Positions 1 through 4,761 of a stretch of DNA of 8,057 nucleotides are shown in pieces. Origin of the DNA: JBFJVZ01 sp041623895 (lineage in GTDB: Bacteria; Planctomycetota; Planctomycetia; Pirellulales; Pirellulaceae); the NCBI GenBank assembly GCA_041623895.1, contig JBFJVZ010000360.1, positions 1-8,057 on the forward strand, given 5' to 3'. The position numbers and the translations under genes were made by a program. Positions within the stretch are counted from its first letter, which is position 1, and every line of letters begins with the position of its first letter. The notes under the pieces were generated by a model that was not told the DNA's origin, searched no databases, and saw only the letters and a program-made list of their open reading frames with translations.

Positions 1-159
1 CAGGGCGGCCTCGCTGCCCGCGCCGTGTTCCAGATCGATCAGCACCCAGTCGAATCCCATCTGCGCTGCCAATCGCACGCTCAACGGGCTGCCAATATTC
101 AAAAACGTGCCACGGACAGGTTGGCCTAAACGCTGTTTGTCGAACCAATGAAAACTCAT
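1..159 (-). CDS. HpcH/HpaI-family aldolase, N-terminal part only (cut by window edge)
   Basis: Reading from an ATG at 159 down to base 1 gives 53 in-frame residues beginning MSFHWFDKQR with no stop; the rest lies outside the window. The segment GTFLNIGSPLSVRLAAQMG followed by DWVLIDLEHGAG is typical of the first strands of the HpcH/HpaI aldolase (citrate lyase beta-like) TIM barrel. Family members cleave 2-keto-3-deoxy sugar acids or 4-hydroxy-2-oxo acids with a divalent metal, in the cytoplasm. The His of the DLEHG motif (residue 45) matches the catalytic His of HpaI by position and context. A GGAG at 165-168, five bases before the ATG, is a plausible ribosome site. The start lies 28 bp after the sulfatase stop, so the two genes are probably co-transcribed. 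Substrate cannot be decided: rhamnonate-type, heptenedioate-type or another 2-keto acid aldolase are all possible. Confidence 0.85.
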   Translation of the reverse strand, partial: MSFHWFDKQRLGQPVRGTFLNIGSPLSVRLAAQMGFDWVLIDLEHGAGSEAAL

Positions 160-169
160 CACCGCTCCG

Positions 170-201
170 CATCATTCGGATAATTCATCATTCGGATAAT
201 C
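170..201. repeat. 16-bp tandem duplication over the sulfatase stop codon
   Basis: The unit CATCATTCGGATAATT (170-185) is repeated directly at 186-201 with one difference at the last base. The right copy encodes the last residues and the TGA stop of the sulfatase on the minus strand. The left copy lies in the short gap before the aldolase start. Two adjacent copies are most simply explained by a local slippage duplication that lengthened the spacer between the two genes. Confidence 0.8.
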
Positions 202-1630
202 TAATTGGATCCGCCATCTCCGCATCCATTGCCGACCACCCGTTGACGAGCTCTTTCAGTTTGTCCGGGTGACGGCCGGCCAGGTTTTCAGACTCGCCCA
301 AGTCACTGGCAAGATGATACAGTTCAATCGGTGCTTGTTTATTGGGGCGGACAATTTTCCAGTTCCCGGATCGGAATGCCATTTTGCCGCGATTCATCCG
401 CCAGTAGATCGAATGGTGCGGCGACTTTGTCAGCGGATCATTGATCCAGCCCAGGACACTGACGCCATCGCTTTTTTCGTCCGCCTCGATGCCGGCAAGA
501 TCGAGTGCGGTTGCGGCGATATCCAAGCTTAGCACGGGCCGCTTTTCATCATGCCCAGCGGGGATCCTGCCCGGCATTGTCCAGACCATCGGGATGCGGA
601 TGCCGCCTTCGTACAGGGATCCTTTTCCACCCCGCAGCGGCAAATTGCTGCTGGTCAATTCCTGTGTGGGGCCACCGTTATCGCTAAAGAAGACGAACAA
701 TGTTTGGCGGCTCAATTGATGCGCGTCGATTGATTCACGAATGCGGCCGACGCCGCGATCCAGCGCGACCAACATGCCCGCGAAGATCCGCCGCTGCATG
801 TCCGTGATCCGCCGTAGTGATTCGACATCATCTTCGCTGGCTTGCATCGGACTATGAACGGCGTTGTAGGCAACGATCAGGCAAAAAGTATCCTGTGCGT
901 TGTCGTCGATGAACTGAACGGCTTCGTCGGTGATTCCATCGGTCAGGTATTTTGCTTCGACGATTTCTTCTTCGCCGCGGAGGACAGGATTGTCGTCGTC
1001 GTAGGCCGGTTCGCTCATCGGCGTGTAATTGCCACGAATCAGATTCCCTTCGCGAACACGCGCGCCGGCGGGCAGCGTCCGATCGCGGATCATGGTCAGC
1101 ACACCTTCGTACGGCGGACCGGGAACGTAGAAGTGACCTTCGTGCAAAAAGCCATAAAACGATTGAAAGCCACGCCGCAGCGGGTGTCTTTCTTTGACGG
1201 CACCCAAATGCCATTTGCCAATCAAACCGGTTCGATACTTTGCCTGGGCAAGCTTTTGCACAAAGGTGGTTTCGCTCTCCGGCAAGCCAGCCTCCGGCAG
1301 CAAGTTGCGTTTGCCCGTCGGATTGATGTCGTAGCCGAAACGGGATTGATAGCGCGCGGTAAAGAAGCCAGCCCGGGAGGGACTGCAATACGACGAAGTG
1401 ACATAGCCAGCCAGGCAACGTGTACCGTCTTTGGCCAGAGCATCGATATGGGGCGTCGGTATTTCTCGGTTTCCCATCATGCCGGTTTCGCCATAACCCA
1501 GATCATCCGCGATGATCACAACCACGTTCGGGCGGTGCTGATCCGCATTCGGCGAATCGCCGCAGACCGACGTCGAAAGACCTACGACTATCAACGCGAC
1601 CAGTATTTGACCGGGGCTCGTTAGACGCAT
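188..1630 (-). CDS. Secreted type I (formylglycine-dependent) sulfatase
   Basis: 480 residues, a normal length for an S1-family sulfatase. A hydrophobic signal peptide covers about residues 6-24 (ILVALIVVGLSTSVCG), so the enzyme should act in the periplasm or outside the cell. The core starts at PNVVVIIADDLGYG with metal-binding Asp42 and Asp43. The sulfatase signature CSPSR at 82-86 supplies Cys82, which the formylglycine-generating system must oxidise to the catalytic aldehyde. Further active-site positions are visible: Lys139 and His141 in GKWHLG, His259 in AVHSP, Asp317-Asn318 in SDNGG, and Lys336 in GGKGSLYEGG. The C-terminal small domain ends with the usual ELYHLASDLGESENLA stretch. The ATG at 1630 is supported by a strong AAAGGAG seven bases upstream. 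It starts 18 bp after the hemDE stop and is followed by the aldolase. Nothing catalytic is missing. The sulfated substrate, probably a polysaccharide or glycan, cannot be read from sequence, and I do not assign an S1 subfamily. Confidence 0.95.
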   Translation of the reverse strand: MRLTSPGQILVALIVVGLSTSVCGDSPNADQHRPNVVVIIADDLGYGETGMMGNREIPTPHIDALAKDGTRCLAGYVTSSYCSPSRAGFFTARYQSRFGYDINPTGKRNLLPEAGLPESETTFVQKLAQAKYRTGLIGKWHLGAVKERHPLRRGFQSFYGFLHEGHFYVPGPPYEGVLTMIRDRTLPAGARVREGNLIRGNYTPMSEPAYDDDNPVLRGEEEIVEAKYLTDGITDEAVQFIDDNAQDTFCLIVAYNAVHSPMQASEDDVESLRRITDMQRRIFAGMLVALDRGVGRIRESIDAHQLSRQTLFVFFSDNGGPTQELTSSNLPLRGGKGSLYEGGIRIPMVWTMPGRIPAGHDEKRPVLSLDIAATALDLAGIEADEKSDGVSVLGWINDPLTKSPHHSIYWRMNRGKMAFRSGNWKIVRPNKQAPIELYHLASDLGESENLAGRHPDKLKELVNGWSAMDAEMADPIRLSE

Positions 1631-1637
1631 TGGCTCA

Positions 1638-1644
1638 CTCCTTT
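1638..1644 (-). promoter_or_regulatory. Strong Shine-Dalgarno site of the sulfatase gene
   Basis: On the minus strand AAAGGAG is followed by TGAGCCA and then the ATG at 1630, an ideal spacing. It sits wholly inside the 18-bp gap after the hemDE stop. None of the other complete genes in the window has a comparable site, so the sulfatase may be translated more efficiently than the gene before it. The site also fixes the sulfatase start. Confidence 0.8.
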
Positions 1645-1648
1645 CCGT

Positions 1649-3568
1649 TCATCGTTGGCTCAAGTCCTTAACGTACTCGACCAGCGCGATTGCGTGTTCG
1701 ACAGGCGTTTCTTTCAGCACGCCATGGCCGAGATTAAAGATATGTCCCTGTCTGCCCGCGACACTATCAAGCAATTGTTGTGTCCGCTCGCGAATGACTT
1801 CCGGCTCTGCCAAAAGTACTGCCGGGTCCAAGTTTCCTTGCACCGCGCGGTCGTTTCCGATGCGTTGCCAAGCAGCGTCCAGATTGATCCGCCAATCCAC
1901 TCCCACGACGGTACGGCGGTCACCGCGCAGCAGCGGAAGTAGCTCGGGATTGCCGGTGGCAAAATTAATTACGGGAACACCCGGTGTGATTCCGGCGATG
2001 ATTTGTTGGACCCAGGGCAAAACATGTTCGCTGTAATCGATCGGCGACAAGCACCCGGCCCAACTGTCAAACAGCTGCACGCACTGCGCTCCCGCGGCGA
2101 TTTGATGATTCAAGTACACCGTAATCGCCCGGGATAGTCGCTCCATCAGCGTATTCCAGGCACCGCCGTCACTGTGCATCAGCTTTTTCGTATGCATGTA
2201 TTGCCGGCTACCTCCACCTTCGATTGCATAACTGGCCAGCGTGAACGGAGCGCCCGCGAATCCAATCAACGGGATCTCCTGGGGCAGGTCTGCACGTGTT
2301 TGTCGAACGGTTTCGTAGACGAAGTCGAGTTGCCCGGGATCATCCAATTCCCGAACGCGTGCGAGATCACCACTTTCGCGGACGGGATTGTGGATCACCG
2401 GTCCGTCGCCTTTGACAAACTCCAAATCGAATCCCAGCGGCACCAAGATTGGCAACAAATCCGAAAAGATAATCGCCGCGTCGACTCCCAAACGATCGAC
2501 TGCGGTACACATGATTTCACTGCACAAATCGGGTTTCGCGCACAATTCCAAGAATGACTGTTTGGCCCGAACTTCGCGGTATTCTGCCATATAACGTCCG
2601 GCCTGTCTCATCAGCCATACCGGCGTGCGTTCGGTGGGCTCGCGTCGACAAGCGCGCATGAACAGGCTGTCCGAGGAGGGGTGTCGCGCCGGCGAGCCGC
2701 CGGCGTCCGTAGAAGTTGAAATCACTTTTCTCTTTCCGTCAGTTAACTCCGCGCCGCGGCGGGCCGCCTCGACTACCAAATGCCCCATCTTAGGATGCGA
2801 GGGCTCCAAGTCGACGTGCAAATCACATTCTTGCAGCATCTGTGATGTTGTTGGTCCGATAGAAGCGATCAACGTCCCCCGCAGTCCGGATCGCAACTGG
2901 TCGACTATCTGCAGTTGTTCCGCCATTCGCAGCATGTTGACCACTTGATGCGCGCTGGTCAGCAACAACATATCCCGGCTTCCCGATGCCAACGCGCGGA
3001 TGTTTTCTTCCAGCGGTCCCGTTTCTTTGGGAAAGTCCCAGCCGTAGACTTTGATTGGCTCGACAGTCGCCCCGCGGGCTTCCAATCCAGCCACCAGCGA
3101 TGCGTTGGAGACACCGTATTCTTGCAAACCGATGACTTGATTGGCGATCGGTACATTTGCGTCAATCATCTGCAAAACTTCCCGCCAGGTATTCGGCTCG
3201 CCAACACGATGCGTTGGCGTCAAGCCGACCTCGCGCATCGCTGTGACCGGTTTCGGTCCGCGACAGATGGTCGTGATGTCAGACAAAGCATCCAGAAACC
3301 TTTTTTGATCCACATGCCTTTCAATTGCGCGTAGCAGGTAGCGGAAGCCGACGCCGGTCATCAAGATCACTACGTTGACTTGCCCCGTGATCACTCGATA
3401 GGCGAAGTCGATGGCCTCGCGATTTGGCTCGATGGGGATCTCGCGCATCGAGGGGCTAACGTGAGCAATCCCACCGTGCCGCTGAATCATACGAGCCATA
3501 TCATCGGCGCGGCGGCTTTCAAGAGCGGCAATCTGGAGGCCATTAAAGTTGGCTTCGGAATTGGGCAT
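1649..3568 (-). CDS. hemE: HemD-HemE fusion: uroporphyrinogen-III synthase / uroporphyrinogen decarboxylase
   Basis: One uninterrupted frame of 639 residues from the ATG at 3568 joins two heme-pathway enzymes. Residues about 8-272 form a HemD-like domain (TGVGFR at 71-76, SIGPTTS at 236-242, LEPSHPKMG at 254-262), which cyclises hydroxymethylbilane to uroporphyrinogen III. Residues about 301-639 are a complete HemE, which removes four carboxyl groups to give coproporphyrinogen III. HemE landmarks are WLMRQAGRYMAEY from 318 (Arg321, Arg325), Asp370 in FSDLL, the GFAGAPFTLASYAIEGG signature at 436-452 with Tyr447, Ser502 in FDSWAG, and His615 in NLGHG. All expected catalytic and binding residues are present. 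The linker at about 272-300 is hydrophilic and partly encoded by a palindromic repeat. The frame stays open to an ATG at 3664, but those 32 extra residues look unlike HemD and run through an intergenic repeat, so 3568 is preferred. An ATG at 2659 could start HemE alone but would cut off its conserved first residues. No good Shine-Dalgarno is seen. Both activities are cytosolic. Confidence 0.93.
   Translation of the reverse strand: MPNSEANFNGLQIAALESRRADDMARMIQRHGGIAHVSPSMREIPIEPNREAIDFAYRVITGQVNVVILMTGVGFRYLLRAIERHVDQKRFLDALSDITTICRGPKPVTAMREVGLTPTHRVGEPNTWREVLQMIDANVPIANQVIGLQEYGVSNASLVAGLEARGATVEPIKVYGWDFPKETGPLEENIRALASGSRDMLLLTSAHQVVNMLRMAEQLQIVDQLRSGLRGTLIASIGPTTSQMLQECDLHVDLEPSHPKMGHLVVEAARRGAELTDGKRKVISTSTDAGGSPARHPSSDSLFMRACRREPTERTPVWLMRQAGRYMAEYREVRAKQSFLELCAKPDLCSEIMCTAVDRLGVDAAIIFSDLLPILVPLGFDLEFVKGDGPVIHNPVRESGDLARVRELDDPGQLDFVYETVRQTRADLPQEIPLIGFAGAPFTLASYAIEGGGSRQYMHTKKLMHSDGGAWNTLMERLSRAITVYLNHQIAAGAQCVQLFDSWAGCLSPIDYSEHVLPWVQQIIAGITPGVPVINFATGNPELLPLLRGDRRTVVGVDWRINLDAAWQRIGNDRAVQGNLDPAVLLAEPEVIRERTQQLLDSVAGRQGHIFNLGHGVLKETPVEHAIALVEYVKDLSQR
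2687..2705. repeat. GC-rich palindromic repeat inside hemDE, encoding part of the linker
   Basis: CGCCGGCG, three bases (AGC), then CGCCGGCG again. Each 8-mer is its own reverse complement, so the 19 bp can fold into a strong hairpin. On the coding strand it is read as AGGSPAR (residues 289-295 of the fusion), exactly in the linker between the HemD and HemE domains. I remember this type of palindrome as recurrent in Rhodopirellula-like genomes, but that is recollection and was not searched. Confidence 0.7.
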
Positions 3569-3599
3569 GAGTGGTGTGAAGCTATGAAGGTGGATTATC

Positions 3600-3613
3600 G
3601 GGAGGGCGAGGCT
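3600..3613 (+). repeat. Isolated copy of the GGGAGGGCGAGGCT repeat arm
   Basis: These 14 bases are identical to 3699-3712, the left arm of the large hairpin. The copy lies only 32 bp upstream of the hemDE ATG at 3568 and inside the theoretical N-terminal extension that would begin at 3664. That is one reason to reject the longer start. It would lie in or near the 5' leader of the hemDE transcript. Confidence 0.7.
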
Positions 3614-3697
3614 AGACTGGTGAAAACATCGTAGTTTGAGGATTTTGTTCCCAATGGCGAGCATGCGTTTGTTGCGTGCATGACAACATGAGTTTCA

Positions 3698-3771
3698 TGG
3701 GAGGGCGAGGCTCCTGCCGAGCCGAAGCGTCGGAAAACGCTTGGCGGCTCCGCGGGAGCGTCGCCCTCCCA
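3698..3771. repeat. 74-bp imperfect inverted repeat (REP/MITE-like hairpin)
   Basis: The left arm starts TGGGAGGGCGAGGCTCC and ends AAGCGT; the right arm starts ACGCTT and ends CGCCCTCCCA. About 33 bases of left arm pair with about 35 of the right, with three mismatches and a two-base bulge, around a six-base loop CGGAAA. It lacks coding capacity and a U-tract on either side, so it reads as a mobile-type intergenic repeat and not a simple terminator. It could still act as a barrier between the divergent genes. No clear target duplication is visible at its ends. Confidence 0.8.
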
Positions 3772-3860
3772 GAGACTGTCCGTTAACTCGGCTCCACGGG
3801 AGCGTCGCCCTCCCAGAGATCTGTCTGTTAACTCGGCTCAGCGCGAGCTTCGCCCTCCCA
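3743..3860. repeat. Tandem ~45-bp units derived from the right hairpin arm
   Basis: Three consecutive units end in CGCCCTCCCA, at 3771, 3815 and 3860 (spacings 44 and 45 bp). The second and third each begin GTTAACTCGGCTC and are separated by similar spacers (GAGACTGTCC and GAGATCTGTCT). The first unit is the right arm of the 74-bp hairpin; the other two are extra copies without facing left arms nearby. The units differ at several positions, so the array is not very recent. Confidence 0.75.
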
Positions 3861-3884
3861 AGGCCAGACAGGAGTCAGCCGGCA

Positions 3885-3912
3885 TTGTAGGGAATTCTCA
3901 CGAAGTTACGAT
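3885..3912 (+). promoter_or_regulatory. Weak sigma70-like promoter candidate for trmB
   Basis: TTGTAG (3885-3890) and TACGAT (3907-3912) are separated by 16 bp. Both hexamers depart from consensus, and planctomycete promoters are poorly defined. Its location just beyond the repeat array and 54 bp before the GTG start fits a trmB promoter. This is a guess from spacing and position only. Confidence 0.2.
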
Positions 3913-3965
3913 TAGCTATCCCTGATCGGTTTGGTCCGCTTGATCCTTAAAGTTTGACATCGCCT

Positions 3966-4622
3966 GTGCCCCGCAGCCCCCTTCGTCGTCCGTCGCCGGA
4001 GCTCGATTTGCGAAGCACGCTGCGCAGCGTCGACGAACTTCCCAAAACGATCAGCAGCCAGTCCGTTTTCGGAAACGACCGCCCACTTGAAATCGAAATC
4101 GGCTCCGGCAAGGGGCTATTTATAACAACCGCGTGTCAGGCAAATCCCGAGCACAACTTTCTGGGAATCGAGATCGCGAGCAAATATGCATCGCACGCGG
4201 CCGCCAAGTTGACTCGCCTGGGAGTCAGCAACGCGATGATGGTCGCCGGCAATGCCGAGCCTTTATTGAAAGATCGGATTGAGCCGGGAACGATCGAAGC
4301 GATTCACGTCTATTTTCCTGATCCCTGGTGGAAGAAACGGCACCGCAAGCGTCGCGTCGTCAACGAAACCAGCATTCGGCACGTCTCGCGAGCCCTGCGG
4401 GCTGGCGGGCGATTTCACTTTTGGACCGACGTGCTGGATTACTTCGAGCTGACGATTGAAATGATTGCGGTACACGCGGCAGAGTTGGGTGTCCCGATTC
4501 CGGAAGAAGAAATCGCAGCGACGCACGACTTGGATTACCGAACGCACTTCGAGCGACGGAGCCGACAACACGGCATACCGGTGTATCGAGTGCGCTATGT
4601 CAAGCGTGCGTGCGCCATGTAG
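3966..4622 (+). CDS. trmB: tRNA (guanine-N7)-methyltransferase TrmB
   Basis: 218 residues from a GTG at 3966. The enzyme transfers a methyl group from S-adenosylmethionine to N7 of guanosine 46 in the tRNA variable loop, in the cytoplasm. Visible landmarks: SAM-binding motif EIEIGSGKG at 42-50, acidic residue in FLGIEIA (Glu69), GNAE at 95-98, the family hallmark FPDPWWKKRH at 117-126 followed by a basic RKRR, and THFERR at 193-198. Length and motif order are those of a complete TrmB. The start is uncertain because no ATG is available. A TTG at 3954 gives four more residues, but the GTG start gives MPRSPLRRPSPELDL, which matches the usual N-terminal pattern and length I know for this family. 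No clear Shine-Dalgarno precedes either codon. The gene is alone on this strand, divergent from hemDE and convergent with the TolC gene, and flanked by repeats on both sides. Confidence 0.95.
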   Translation: MPRSPLRRPSPELDLRSTLRSVDELPKTISSQSVFGNDRPLEIEIGSGKGLFITTACQANPEHNFLGIEIASKYASHAAAKLTRLGVSNAMMVAGNAEPLLKDRIEPGTIEAIHVYFPDPWWKKRHRKRRVVNETSIRHVSRALRAGGRFHFWTDVLDYFELTIEMIAVHAAELGVPIPEEEIAATHDLDYRTHFERRSRQHGIPVYRVRYVKRACAM

Positions 4623-4637
4623 ATTAAGCCGGTAGAA

Positions 4638-4668
4638 TCAGCCGGCACACGTCAGCGTCCGGTGTACG
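4638..4668. repeat. Intergenic repeat of the 'CCGGCACACGTCAGCGTCCGG' type just after trmB
   Basis: Begins TCAGCCGGCACACGTCAGCG and continues TCCGGTGTACG. It is bounded by CCGG blocks around a central ACGT, giving partial dyad symmetry. I recognise this as close to a sequence scattered through Rhodopirellula-like intergenic regions; that is recollection, not a search. Its first ten bases recur at 3875-3884 upstream of trmB, so related sequence brackets the gene. It begins 15 bp beyond the trmB stop. Confidence 0.5.
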
Positions 4669-4680
4669 AAGACGGGGATC

Positions 4681-4693
4681 GGGCCGCAGGCCC
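4681..4693. terminator. Small GC hairpin in the convergent trmB/TolC gap
   Basis: GGGCC, loop GCA, GGCCC: a five-pair stem between two convergent genes (stops at 4622 and 4764). It is placed where a shared terminator would be expected. No T-run follows on either strand, so it is at best a weak or factor-dependent terminator. Nothing else is recognised in 4669-4761. Confidence 0.25.
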
Positions 4694-4761
4694 AGCAGTT
4701 TGCTTAGCCAGGGCAAGCCGAATTCCGCTACTGATCGAGCTCTCGCGAAGTCGCACACATA

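Larger units (their letters stand above)
3569..3965. other. 397-bp divergent intergenic region, repeat-rich
   Basis: This gap between hemDE (minus) and trmB (plus) must hold both promoters. No open frame in it looks like a protein. It contains five copies of one roughly 14-bp arm: two as GGGAGGGCGAGGCT (3600 and 3699) and three in reverse orientation ending CGCCCTCCC (3757, 3801, 3846). These make a hairpin and a tandem array. The clean stretch 3861-3965 is free of that repeat and is where a trmB promoter is most likely. It also holds TCAGCCGGCA at 3875-3884, a 10-mer that recurs after trmB. Confidence 0.8.

Noticed and set aside
842..1624. A 260-codon open frame on the plus strand opposite the sulfatase
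   Set aside because: It lies wholly antisense to a sulfatase with all active-site residues, has no recognisable protein features, and is typical of antisense shadow frames in GC-rich genes.
2657..2659. Internal ATG that could start HemE as a separate gene
   Set aside because: It would remove the conserved first HemE residues (SDSLF), there is no ribosome site before it, and the frame is continuous with HemD.
2625..3334. Plus-strand frames of 107 and 139 codons opposite hemDE
   Set aside because: They are antisense to conserved HemD and HemE sequence and resemble no protein family; a shadow of codon bias.
3641..3664. Alternative hemDE start at 3664 giving 671 residues
   Set aside because: The extra 32 residues do not resemble HemD N-termini and overlap the intergenic repeat at 3600-3613; homology begins just after the ATG at 3568.
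3954..3965. TTG start for trmB
   Set aside because: The GTG at 3966 gives an N-terminus whose length and pattern fit the family better; the TTG remains possible.
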